Positions 22,431 through 33,215 of a stretch of 64,000 nt of DNA are shown here, in pieces. The position numbers and the translations under genes were made by a program. The stretch comes from Pararge aegeria (Eukaryota; Arthropoda; Insecta; Lepidoptera; Nymphalidae), in NCBI RefSeq assembly GCF_905163445.1, contig NC_053193.1:8556001-8620000 (forward strand), given 5' to 3'. The stretch's first letter is position 1. Each line of letters starts with the position of its first letter. A model generated the notes under the pieces. It was not told where the DNA came from. It worked only from the letters and a program-made list of their open reading frames with translations, and made no database searches.

Positions 22431-23044
22431 AAAAAAATAGACTCTTAGTGTCATTTTTAAAGCATTGATTTAATAAATGAATAAATATTTATATTTATGA
22501 TCTAGTGAGTGTACATATAGTAAAATTTTTTCCTTGTTAGGGCTGTTAACAAATCTTAATGTCTCTATTTTATATAATATTATTTTTCCAATGGAGCCCT
22601 GTAGCCGCTACCCAATATTTGACTATTACGCAGCCAGGCATCTCTGCAATAGCATTTAGAATGCTGTTGAAAGCGGCGGCCTGCAAGGGCGATGTAGGAG
22701 TGAAGCAGTATTTTATGTCTAATAGCAAAAAATAATCGATAACTGAGTTCATTACCTAACTAAGTATGCAATTCAGCATATTATATCTAAGTAGGTATAA
22801 GCTCAAAAACAAAAGCGCCACCCAATCTTTCAGCCTTTATCAAGAATCTCTTCATAATTTGCTACACTCTATCAAATAATTAATACACTTGTCACGGTCC
22901 CGCCATACGAGTACACTGCAAAATTAAACTGCAGTGTTCCTTGTGTAATTAAATTTATCGTACAACTAGTATAAGGCATATCTTTTTACATATTTAGGCG
23001 TTTATAATTAATATCAAATATCGTATCGAGGAGGAGAACTACAC

Positions 23045-23200
23045 ATTTTGATATAGGTAGGTCCAGTTTCCCTGACCGATTTCGGCTTTGATGTTGGATA
23101 GAAGCAGGCCCTACTTTGCGGAATCCCATGACCCGTGCCCTGTAGTGGGCCTTTTATGGGTGATGATGGTGATGATGATGATGATAATCATAGCTCTATA
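23045..23200 (+). repeat. SINE-tail fragments with (GAT)n
   Basis: CAGTTTCCCTGACCGATTTC is shared with 48690. CCCGTGCCCTGTAGTGGGCC followed by TTATGGGTGATGATGG is the tail of SINE family C, ending in a GAT microsatellite at 23160-23191. Confidence 0.55.
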
Positions 23201-24274
23201 AAACTAAAAATCTGTTAATAATTGTTACATGTTAGTACCTTTCATGTTAATACGCGGCCAACAAACTTATTTAAATAACTAGTAGCGAAAATAGTTCCCT
23301 GTGTTTAGTCACACCGCAAAGTTCTTAAATAAGCACAGACAGTTTGGACTGTGGTTGCAGCTGGACCCTATTGCGACCGGGAAACAAAATTCTCCCCTTT
23401 TTAATGTGACTGCGGATACTCGGAATGTGAACAAAAGGTAATTTGCAATACTTAGTGTGAACTGGGAACATGTCTGGAGAATAGGCATGATGACTTTAAC
23501 AAAGAATCGCTAAAATATTGCATACATCTAATGATATATAATTTATGTATTATTCCTACCGCCGACAATAAAATCTGATAGGTTAGTACCTACTCATCTT
23601 CCGATACGAGTACGAAATATGTCTGGACTCTATTGAGGTTAAAATATACCAAAATTGAGTTTAGCTGATCACTTGGCGAAATCTCAGCCACACATTTTAA
23701 AATGGCGTTTTTACTGTAGAAAATCTTATATGGATTTTTCATAACTTATCATCACTCGACTTATCTTACGATCCCACCCGAGTAATTAAATATGTGGGAA
23801 ATCCATTTAGGCTGAAATATACCAAAACTAGGTCCAGCCAATCACTTGTCGAAATCTCGGCCATACATTTTAAAATGGTGGCTAGCCATGACGTGTTATA
23901 TTGTGGCTGCGAGACGTAATCCGAATGATAAGCGGACGACGCAATTTGGCACGAGTGGCTTCCACCGTCGGTGCCAACCCGCACGCTGCGAACTCCATTC
24001 GATATTTTAGTTGCCCTAATTTATGTTCAACGCCGTTATAAGCAACACATTGTTTAATATAAGCACTGTTCATTGCAGAAGCCACGTGCACACACGTACC
24101 TACAACATCGTAGCCATACTCTATATATATATGTCAGTATGTGTATAGCCACACGAACATTATCATACCATGTTTAGTAGTGGTAGAGCTAATTGTGTCA
24201 GAGCTCGTCCGGGGAATTATTACCGTCCTGTTTGTTTCCGCTTCAAGCAGCATTAATATATTCCGATCTGATGT

Positions 24275-24510
24275 TAAATGGGAAACCTTCGCCTATAAAC
24301 AGAGCAACACTTTGCAGGGCATAAAAGGGACAAGGTCCTGCAAAGTGCGGCGGCGGCGAAGGTTTGAAGCCTCACGTGCCTTTAATCACACCAGCCACCG
24401 CACCCTTTAGACGACAGCAAAGAAGCTCGGTGGCAAATATAAGCACAGCGGTACTTCCCCTGATCATCACAGACACAAAAAGCTCTGATACTATTAAAAG
24501 GCCTGCTCAC
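24275..24510 (+). repeat. Interspersed repeat family D, copy 2
   Basis: Shares CTATAAACAGAGCAACACTT, AGCGGTACTTCCCCTGA and CACAAAAAGCTCTGATACTA with the copies at 11515 and 50510. Probably the 3' region of a LINE. Confidence 0.6.
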
Positions 24511-24719
24511 ACAATGGATGATATAATACCATGTTGAATATAAAAGTAAAAAATAGGTAATTTTGTTTTCCACAATTTTAAGGTCCGGCTCCATCAAAAA
24601 CAAAAATCTTTACAATAACCAAATCACGCAACTCAGTTCTTCCACCGTAAAAAAATTATGAGATCAATGTAACGTCAAAGAACAATGCCAACTACTTGGC
24701 ATTACTTAACTTCTGTACG

Positions 24720-25354
24720 TAATATCTTGTTCTTCTTCTTTGTCGTTTTCTTCATTACTAAAGGTCGTAGCCGGATTCAAGTTTCTTCGTAGACTTTACT
24801 ACAGACTTTATTACAGACTTTCATCCTGTTCTATCGTCGGCCTTCTTGATAACAACGACGACGAGGTGATTGGCCACGTGGTCTTTTACTTTCCACCTTA
24901 CCTACCAATCTTAGCTTATCCAGGTTACAGGGCATGCGTTGGGAAATGTTGCCAAAGTAACTAAGAACATTCTTGTAACACAATAAATAAATAAATACAT
25001 ATACTACGAAAATACACACATCGCCATTTAGCCCCAAAGTAAGCGTAGCTTATGTTATGGGTACTTAGATGACTCATGAATACTTTTTTAATGAATAATA
25101 TACATAAATACTTATAAAATACATATAAACACCCACTGAAAAACAATCCTGTTCATCACACAAACATTTTCCAGTTGTGGGAATCGAACCCACGGCCTTG
25201 GACTCAGAAAGCAGGGTCGCTGCCCACTGCGCCAATCGGCCGTCAATATGCGTGGAATGCAAAGCGTGCTGTGGATACGTAGCTGCTCCAGGATCGGTAG
25301 GTTTGTTCTCTTAGCGGTCCAAGGTAAACGTAGCATCCTTCTCCAATAACACAT
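24720..25354 (-). pseudogene. Non-LTR retrotransposon RT C-terminal remnant, split by a SINE
   Basis: The - strand frame from 25354 reads YWRRMLRLPWTAKRTNLPIL, a standard insect LINE segment after the RT core (WRRMLRIPWTAxRTNxSILE). It stops at the SINE at 24980-25243 and resumes from about 24965 as SYFGNISQRMPCNLDKLRLV, then GKVESKRPRGQSP, which is the normal continuation. Downstream frame is degraded. Dead, 5'-truncated copy. Confidence 0.75.
24980..25243 (-). repeat. tRNA-derived SINE family A, full length, inserted in a LINE
   Basis: The - strand head GGCCGATTGGCGCAGTGGGC, then AAGGCCGTGGGTTCGATTCC, then the family A body and an (AATA)n-type tail at 24980-24998. It separates two parts of one LINE frame, so it inserted after the LINE. 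Confidence 0.8.
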
Positions 25355-25954
25355 TTAACATTTCAAAGAAATCTATTTTTTACCTTACATCCGCTTTAAC
25401 CGTTTATATATCAGAATTAGACTATTGTTCGGACCAGTCTCTCTTTAGTGGTGTCGGCGACCTTCTTGACGATAATTAGCTAACCAAAAACATCTTATAG
25501 TGACCCGATCAATATTAAAAATCTTTCATGTCCTTACACCACCAGTTGATATCAGGTTAGGCATAGCTTCTTGTGAAACACAGACTAAAAAATGTATAAG
25601 GTATACGGGAAAAATATCACAGAAGACTGCGATGACGTGAAAAAAACTATTACCAAAATAAAAGTTGAGTGTCCAATTCATCAATGTCTTAGAGTAAGTA
25701 GGGACACTGACATATCGGTTCACATACAAAAAAGGTATCTCTCTTATATTGGTAACGTTATGTGGAAATAGTATGTAAAGTAATTGATCATCATCCTCAG
25801 CCTATTAAGACATACTACTGGGACTGTCCTCTCCATGTTTTAGATCTTAGATGATTTCAATAATATTTAAGCTCTGAAAAGCTGCTATAATGCGAGTGGA
25901 TGGCATATAACGATTATTATATTTTATCATCGCAAATTATATCCTTTCTTCTTT

Positions 25955-26150
25955 ATTAATATTATACACACAAAGTGTGTTTGTTTATTAGTTTGTTTGT
26001 CCTTCCTCACGCGGTAACTATAAAACTAATAAATATTTTTTTGGGATAGAGTTAGTCGAAACAGAGGCTACTTTTTATCCTAGGAAAATAAACGGTTCTC
26101 ACGGAATTTTGCAAATAAATGGGACTAAGAACGTGGTCATAATCACAAAT
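25955..26150 (+). repeat. 'TAATATTATA...GTGTGTTTGTTT' interspersed repeat
   Basis: Blocks AAGTGTGTTTGTTTATTAGT, GGGATAGAGTTAGTCGAAA and GGCTACTTTTTATCCTAGGA are shared with 46973-47340. Possibly a Helitron or RTE-derived element; class not settled. 26175-26225 holds a further fragment (CTCTCCGAGGCAAGGGGGTG). Confidence 0.55.
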
Positions 26151-26225
26151 ATTAGTGATAATAACCGTTACCCTCAGTAAAGCGTGCTCTCCGAGGCAAG
26201 GGGGTGGACAACGTCAATTTCCGTA

Positions 26226-27044
26226 TTCCGATCTGTTTTTATTCTTTTACATTGTTCAGAAGATTCGCAGACTAAAGACCTCTCGCATCTGTTTTCTGTC
26301 TTACATACTTTTATTAAAAGAAGAAGGGTTAAGTATTTTTGTCAAAAAACAAACGACTTTGTTTACAACTAAAAGGCAAGAATTAAATATTTTCTACAAC
26401 ATTTTTATGTCGGTGCCAAGTAAAAAGTGATTATGATCACATACAATTCCTATACCTTTTTATATTGTAGCAAGGAAAGTACCAGTAATTTTCTACATTT
26501 TCTACATCCATATAATATATTATGTAAAGGTGTCCCTAGAATATTTGAACAGTTCCCTCAATTTCAACAGATCTTGACGAAATAAAAGTTCAAATCGGTT
26601 TCAAATGACAGAGTTCTGAGCTACAAACATAAAAAAATATAAAATACAACAGAATTGAGAAACATCTCCTTTTTTATAAGTCGTTTTAAAATAATAATGA
26701 AATAGGTAATTCACAATTAATATTTTTGTATTCTGAATATACATAATGGTTTTGTTTGTTTAATGTTCTTTGACCTGCTTAAACAAATCAAAAACAGAAA
26801 AATAAGATATTCATACTTGGCTGGCTGCTAAAATATTTTCACGTCTTCATCTTAAATAAGAGTATCAAAATATAAATGAAAATATGAATGTCGCCAAGCG
26901 TTATACGTCTATACTGACATGTAGGTACGTGATGTGCGAGCTCATGTTTAATGCATGCTACTTTTGTTTTGCATGTCTTTATTCTAAGAAACTTCATGAA
27001 AATGTTTAACTGTATTTTTTTTTTCGCCACAAGTTAGCTATTAA
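26226..27044. other. Intergenic, no gene seen
   Basis: Short open frames only, all AT-rich and without recognisable motifs. Confidence 0.4.
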
Positions 27045-27314
27045 ATACCTCCTGTGGTAAGTGATGATGCAGTCTAAGACTGTAGCAGGTCAGCTGTTAG
27101 GGTAAGGTAGTTTTATTACACCCATACTGACTAATCGGTATAGGTAATTGACATCTTGGAGATGTCTCTGAAAAAGTTCAAAGTTTGTATTAAGTAAGCT
27201 TAAGCTTATAGAAAAGTCCTTTTATAGTATAAAGGACTACGTTATCGATAAAAAAGCTTGGGTGTAAATTATTGCTCTAACCAGGTTGCTCTTTTAATAA
27301 TTTAAAATGACATT

Positions 27315-27530
27315 GTGAGATGGTGATAACAAAAAAAACACCCGGCTAAGTTTGTTGTAGGCTTCTTCTTAGACCAGGACGCGTTTGGAACCCTCGTAGC
27401 TTTAGTTTTAAGTTTACGAATGTGGTTATCGCCATTATCTCACTACCGTATAATTCAAATGTACGCATTAAAAGTGCCACCTATGGGCCTACTTGAATAA
27501 AGATATTTTTGACTTTGACTTTGGTATAAT
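27315..27530 (+). repeat. LINE 3' UTR (CTTTGACTTTG tail)
   Basis: Reads GGCTAAGTTTGTTGTAGGCT, AGACCAGGACGCGTTTGGAA, GTGCCACCTATGGGCCTACT, AATAAAGATATTTTTGACTT and TGACTTTGG. This is a typical lepidopteran CR1/Jockey-type 3' end with its own AATAAA. Similar remnants are at 34985, 43770 and 48065 (-). Confidence 0.65.
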
Positions 27531-27585
27531 ATAAGCTAAATTGCTTGGCGGCACGTCTTCGTTAGTAGAGAGGTAACTAACCATG

Positions 27586-27750
27586 GCTTAAGCTTTTTTT
27601 TTATTAACCATAGGCCAGCGCTTGACGACAATCATGCCCCTTAGAAAGCAATGATGAGGTCTAGGTTAGAGCTCGCTAGCCTAGAAAAAGCCTATTCACT
27701 CTGGCCTTGAACTCTTGGTACTCACGTTATACGTGGCTTCCCTCCCACCA
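27586..27750 (+). repeat. Second nested repeat
   Basis: GCGCTTGACGACAATCATGC, GAAAGCAATGATGAGGTCTA and GCCTATTCACTCTGGCCTTG are blocks I recognise from lepidopteran LINE tails. It begins with a run of T after AAGC. It sits inside SINE family B. Confidence 0.45.
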
Positions 27751-27914
27751 GACCTGTAATTTATAGCTGCCACATAATACAGCGTACTACTAACTGAATA
27801 CAGGCCATTTACGTTGTTCTTATAACACCAATATAATTACACGTGAAATGCATCAAAAATTACTAAATCATCTTTGAGGCATTTAAAAAGTCTAAATTTT
27901 TTTTTTTTTAAGAA

Positions 27915-28108
27915 ACTAGCTGGTCTTGGTCCTTGTTTATTACGGTTTTTAACAAATCCTGTGGGAACTCTTTGTTTTCCTGGAATAAAAGTAGACTCTC
28001 CGTCTTTTTAACTAACTCGTTGCCAAAAATTGGTTGGTTGGTTTGTTAGAGCGTGAATGACATAAAACCAACCCACATGCGAATTTATAATAGTAAGGAT
28101 TACCAATT
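27915..28108 (+). repeat. 'Reactive-tail' interspersed repeat fragment
   Basis: ACTAGCTGGTCTTGG, ACAAATCCTGTGGGAACTCT and GCGAATTTATAATAGTAAGG resemble the 5' and 3' ends of the family at 6268 and 46973. Confidence 0.45.
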
Positions 28109-28623
28109 TTTATAGATTTTTTAAACGGTATTTTTAACGTCTCTTACCGTGATATGTTACAGTACACGGACAAATCATCAGCAACTAGTAATGAAGTCAT
28201 AAATTCGATACTGCGTATCGTGAATTTAGTTTACCTAACGAGTTTCCGTACTTTGCGCTTAATAGGGTTCGGGACATTAAATTTGGGCTATAATAGTGTC
28301 AGGTGCCGACCGGCGGGTTCACCCTTGTCTGACATTCCACATTTCTCAATAAGCTTCCACTATAATTTCGTCCTCTGAAATTCTTGTAAAATTTGCTTAA
28401 AAGCAAACCATCACAATGTAGGTTTTATTTCTTCTAAATTCAAACACCTTTTCTTTGGTGTTCAAAATTCAAAATTCTTTCTTAGTGTTCCCAACTGAAG
28501 ACGATGTGTTTTAGTTTTTATTAACTCTTATCATATCGTATTTAATATGCATATATATTATTATAAATATAACCTAAAATGAACTATTTACATAGTTAAA
28601 CTAAATAGTAAATAAAATAAAAT

Positions 28624-29170
28624 CTAAAACATCTTCGAAACAACCTCAGATGTTTCGTTCCTACGATGCTGGCAGCATTGCCAACTGTGCCTCGCATAAC
28701 TGCCCGCTATAGGATCACCGGTAGACTCGATAACCCTTTTTGATAGTTCTTTAAAACTCGATCCCCCGGACCCCACAGTCCAAAAGGCACCGAAATGAAA
28801 CTGCTATCCTCTTGGCCTGCTCGACGCTGAAGGCAGCCGCACCCACCGCGGTATCGACACAAGTTGCATCCCAAACAAGTGACCTTGCCAGCCTCCAAGG
28901 AATGAGCGGCATACCATCAGGTATCTTGCCATCGCTCCGCGCAAACTAATAGGTTCTAATACAGCTGGTATGTGAGCGGTCAAGCGATCGTCGGATGATG
29001 TCGTTGATGGTGCTATGGCGAGAGAAGCGACCAGCGCTTCTTGAACAGGAGAGTCTATCGTGACCGTAGGTGTCAACGCTGTCACCGCAGTAGCATCGAT
29101 GCGGCTGAATAATAGAGGCACCAAGCCTAAGACCAATCACAATCGAAAGAGTGGTGTGGTCTAACATAGT
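28624..29170 (-). pseudogene. Mobile-element polyprotein C-terminal remnant, frameshifted
   Basis: From 29167 the - strand reads LDHTTLSIVIGLRLGASIIQ, then CYCGDSVDTYGHDRLSCSRS and AGRFSRHSTINDIIRRSLD. After a frameshift it continues VLEPISL, and in a third frame gives WDATCVDT-type and SFISVPFGLWGPG segments. This LxxxTLxxxxGLRLG ... CxCGxxVxxxGxHxLSC ... NDIIxRxL layout recurs widely in invertebrate mobile-element proteins. Several frame breaks show that it is dead. Confidence 0.65.
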
Positions 29171-29369
29171 GCCCAGGTTGGCTGAAGGTAAGTAGGTAGG
29201 TAAGGTAAGGTAAGGTTAGGTTTCTAAGTTTTAATTTAATTTACATACTAACCGTAAGTTAAGTAAAAAGTAACATTTATAGCACTTTTAAAATGTCAAG
29301 TGTGTCTGCTTCTATTAACACTTTCAACATCATTTAACAGTCATTTAAAAACAAAAAACAATTTGCCTG

Positions 29370-29505
29370 ACAAATTTTGGTCACGGTCGTGAATCCTCAG
29401 ATAGATTTTCCAACAACGGGAGATATTATAGTCCACAAGTATATTCGCAAACACAGGTTTCTAGTCCCTCACTCTCATAGTCGGACGGGACGTCATGTTA
29501 TTTAA
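29370..29505 (+). repeat. Fragment of SINE/LINE family E (as at 48690)
   Basis: GGGAGATATTATAGTCCACA, CGCAAACACAGGTTTCTAGT and CTCATAGTCGGACGGGACG match the long copy at 48690-49060. Confidence 0.55.
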
Positions 29506-30219
29506 AAAAAAAAATGAGACAATTAGTATTAAATCTGTATTAGGCACATTGCACGGTTTGCACTAAGCATTACTGAATTCTAGTGGTAAGTTCACGTCTG
29601 GGAGTAGGTACGTACGTTTACACCGTTAACACCTAGGGTTGTTTTTATAACTAGTAATAATACGTATATATTAATGAAATACTTAATTTTGATAGTAATA
29701 TTGCCATGTTGCACCGCCGCCACCCATATTCTAATTGTCTCATATTTTGCCTTGTAATAGAAGAAATAGCTATTTCTTTATACTTTCGTTTTTTTTTTTA
29801 AGTAAAATGTCAAAGTGATTGGTAGATATACAAATAAAGGGGTATAAACAAATTTCATAAATTTTTAGTTCCTAAATGTTTGGAATAGTTCATGTCTAGT
29901 CTGGTGTATTGAATCTTGTAATCGACAATTCTTCTTTATGTCTACTCATTTGTTATTGGCCCACTTGTATCAGAGCCAAGAGGTGCTCCGAGCCAAAATT
30001 TATATTGCCTTAGATACCAACAAACACACATAACTACCACAAGCATTCCTATGAGTCAGCATAATGTTTTCATTGGAAATATCTGGTTATTTTTGTAATA
30101 ATCTTAGCCTAATGTCCCACAATTGCACACATGTCTCCCTTCTTAAATGAGATAGGTAGGAAGACGTTGGAATTACCACGTTATACGAGGACCTACGGGA
30201 CGGCTTAATGTGCACGCGG

Positions 30220-30490
30220 AGGATTGTCTTCGTCTTCTTTATGTGGTGCTTCCGACTTTGTATACTTCTTCTTGAGGCGAAATAGTTCAGCTGCACTCAC
30301 CAGTCCGCTTTCGGATATTGCGAATCCAGCAACTGTTCCCATCATGTAAGAGCTCATATATCTAGTGCCTTAGTACACGCCCCCGATAGGCAACTTTTTT
30401 GACTTGAATCGTAAGCAACAGTTTGCGTTTTTGGAGACTTTATGAGTCCAGCTAATAACCAGCATGCTCACATTCAAATGCTTCTATCCG
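30220..30490 (-). pseudogene. Decayed LINE C-terminal fragment
   Basis: Same region as 59165-59510: GCGAAATAGTTCAGCTGCAC, ATGTAAGAGCTCATATATCT and TTTGAGAC-like blocks line up, but the frame is broken. Minus-strand orientation. Confidence 0.5.
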
Positions 30491-31539
30491 AGGAATATTT
30501 AAACTTGGAAGCCTTAACTCTGGGTTCATACAGGAACATTAATGAGAACAACATCGCTTCATCATCATTAAAAATAGTCTATTGCGCTGGATAAGTAATG
30601 TTAAATGGTGACTGTAAATGAATTTTACCAACTTTGGAGATTTGAAGAAGAAGTACATCAGTTTAAGTTTAAGAACATGGCAAACCTGGTTGCCATGTGG
30701 ATGGTTAGTAAAAAATCGGGTATCTTTAATAAAAATAACTTCTTCAATGAAGCGTAGCAGCTTTAAAAAAATCTCGGTTTTTTTAGGTGCAGTCCTTAAA
30801 TTATTTAAACTTGCGATAACTTTTAAATGAAATGTCCGATTAGAATGAATTAAAAAGTATGTTCTATCGATCTAATAAAATTTTAGGACACAAAAGCTGC
30901 TTCTGTAACTTTACTATGATAGTTAGATATATTACCTTGCAGACTTGTTTGTGGGTAATAATGAGTAGGTACTTTAATTATATGGACATAGTTTTTATGT
31001 ATCGCCAATAGTTTTCACAGCGCAGGAATGAATTTTGTAGGCAAAATTTGGGTAGCAATTTTTTCAAAAAATCTTTCAATTTACAATATAAGTTTAACTA
31101 CAGAGTAAAGATGTGGAGAAATAACTAAATCAAGAAGAACTAAATAAGACTGATTAAACCACCCAATATGAATCACCCGGTTACATGTACTTCTTCGTTT
31201 CACAGAATAAGTATATGGACAAACAATTTTCCAGAAAGCAATCAAAACTTAGCTAAGCCTGGTAAACCGCTACAGCTTCTGGTACAAGTTAGCAAGTCGC
31301 AGGCTGATACGTGTTTCATTACGTCTTAGCCATGACGATATCCGGAACGAGATATTGTTTATCCCTAGGATATTTAATGTTATAAATCGAGTTTTGTATC
31401 AGATTTACCCATCTGTATGGTTCACATGCGCGCTTTTATTTAGTAAGTTGTGAGATGAGACAAGGTAGAGATAATTATTATCTCTTGAATGGTAGCCCTA
31501 AAGGGCACATTTCGAAACTTCGTAACTTTACTTTTTTAA
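30491..31539. other. Intergenic, no gene seen
   Basis: AT-rich sequence without a supported frame or repeat match by eye. Confidence 0.4.
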
Positions 31540-31795
31540 AGTTCTCTCCTCTCCTCCCTTTCGGGGTGACCGAATTCGAACCCGATACTGAACTTTTCGG
31601 AGCAATGTGCGTTCTTAATGTAAGGAATCACAGATATCACTTGCTTTAACGGTGAACATCGTGTGGAAACCAGCATTCCTGTAAGTTCCCTAAAACGTTC
31701 TCAAAGGTGCATGTGAAGTCTACAAATCCTCGGCCAGCAAGGTGGACCATGGCCTAAACCAGCCTAGGCCAGTAAAAGGTTGATAAAGATGATTT
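31540..31795 (+). repeat. SINE family C, near full length
   Basis: Tends toward the tRNA-like head CCGAATTCGAACCCGATACT, then GAACATCGTGTGGAAACCAG, AACGTTCTCAAAGGTGCATG and the 3' GGCCAGTAAAAGGTTGATAA. Confidence 0.65.
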
Positions 31796-31842
31796 ATTTC
31801 CAAATTGCTTCCGCCGGGGATCGCATCCGGCACCTCCTATAT

Positions 31843-32145
31843 AAACAACTAGCTGTTGCCCGCGACTTCGTCTGCGTTTGATATTGTTTTTAAAGTATTC
31901 AGTATCGCTAAGCCTTAAATGAGTATAGTAGTATATATATATAACATGTGACTGTCAATTAATTATAGACAAAAAATTTGCAATAAAATAAAATTGCGAC
32001 TATAATTAAAGATCTAAGCTACCCTATCTCTTAAGTCGGACCAGACTGCTCACGGAGTGCCAATTTAATTTAAAATCGGTTAAGTAGTTTAAGAGTCCAT
32101 CGCGGACAAACATCGTGACAGGAGTTTTATATATATTAAGATGAC
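31843..32145 (+). repeat. RTE-like lepidopteran repeat (GTTGCCCGCGACTTCGTC)
   Basis: Starts CTAGCTGTTGCCCGCGACTT, then TATCGCTAAGCCTTAAATGA, CCAATTTAATTTAAAATCGG and TCCATCGCGGACAAACATCG, ending in TATATATATTAAGATGACGG. Appears close to complete and moderately diverged. Confidence 0.6.
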
Positions 32146-32384
32146 GGTTGGCGGACTTTAACGATCACATTAGTGAAAAAGAGTAAAAACTGAGAAAGGA
32201 TCGACAAAGCCAATTTCCTAACTCGGGCGGGAGCCTACTGAGAATCTTTTGTTGTCAAGAAAGAAAAGTCAATACCAGGTCCTCTAAATTCATGCTCTAT
32301 CATGCTAACCATTAGCTAAGAAGTTTCAGCCAATGGGTGGTCAACTGTTTATTCCATACCATGCATTTCGTTTCACCAAACTTC

Positions 32385-32505
32385 ATTTTAATACCACTAC
32401 GAGTTAGCCCTTGTCTGCAATAAGACCTGGTCGTAAATGATATAAGATGGTAGAAGGGTAATCTGTTAGGAGCTATGGCAATTATGTGACCCATCTATTC
32501 TGATC
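32385..32505 (-). repeat. SINE family B fragment
   Basis: GAGTTAGCCCTTGTCTGCAA, AAGACCTGGTCGTAAATGAT and ATCTGTTAGGAGCTATGGCA match the tail half of family B. Confidence 0.6.
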
Positions 32506-32582
32506 GCTTTTCATGTAGGATCGTAGCGTACCGCTGAAGCTGCAGTCTCCCACCAGACAAGTAGTCAAGCATTCTTTTATTT

Positions 32583-32875
32583 ATACCGGCCCATTTCAGT
32601 GCACAGGTCTCTTCCCAGTAGTTCACCACGCTGGCCAAGTGCGAATTGGTGGATTTCACACGCCTTCGGGAACATTATGGAGAACGGCTTGCATGTTCCC
32701 CCAAGAAGTTTTCTTTCACCCTTAAAGCATAGGGTATTTTATTGCTAAATTGTAAAGTAAGTGCGTTCTAGCAATTAAATACAATTTGTTTAGAAAAGTT
32801 AGGGGACTTAGCCGGCACTAGAACTCAGTACCCATGAAAGTGAAGCGGAGGTCCTAGCTACTACGCCATCATCTG
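32583..32875 (-). repeat. SINE family C, near full length
   Basis: + reading: CCGGCCCATTTCAGTGCACA, CACGCTGGCCAAGTGCGAAT, GGGAACATTATGGAGAACGG ... CGGAGGTCCTAGCTACTACG. The inverted tRNA-like head is at the right end. Confidence 0.7.
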
Positions 32876-33186
32876 GTTAGTCGGGAATAAGCTGACAATA
32901 ATTTACGTTAATTTAGTCGTTTACATAATTTTATTATTATTATCACGCCTGTTTCAACTTTATGATAAATGTATTTTCTTCTCAAATATCGCGTCAGATA
33001 AACTCAACATCAGTAATCAACTGATGTTACTCGCCTGATACAAACGCGTTTTACTCTAAGCAAATTTCGCTTACTGCCAATAAAAACCCCTCCGCAGTGT
33101 AAAACCGGCGTTATACGGGAATTAACCCGAGACTGCTACCGTCGCCATGTTTACGCTAGGAAAGTAAATGTCAATAAACTACAAGG

Positions 33187-33200
33187 GCGCCCTCTAGGGG
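33187..33200 (-). promoter_or_regulatory. Candidate CTCF-like insulator motif
   Basis: The - strand reads CCCCTAGAGGGCGC, a close match to the CTCF core (CCnsTAGrkGGCGC). It is intergenic, about 15.8 kb after IRSp53 and 5.5 kb before the protease, within a GC-richer, non-repetitive patch (33060-33215). Motif match only. Confidence 0.3.
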
Positions 33201-33215
33201 AAAAGTGTCCACGCG

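Larger units (their letters stand above)
27045..27775 (-). repeat. SINE family B split by two later insertions
   Basis: Family B pieces lie in order at 27045-27145 (GTGGTAAGTGATGATGCAGT ... CTAATCGGTA), 27533-27585 (TTGCTTGGCGGCACGTCTTC ... AACTAACCATGGCTT) and 27752-27775 (CCTCCCACCAGACCTG). Between the first two sits a LINE 3' end (27315-27530). Between the second two sits a different repeat (27586-27750). Confidence 0.65.

Noticed and set aside
29180..29220. Telomeric TTAGG repeat
   Set aside because: The stretch is GGTAA-type simple sequence (GTAGGTAAGGTAAGG) with a single TTAGG, not an array.
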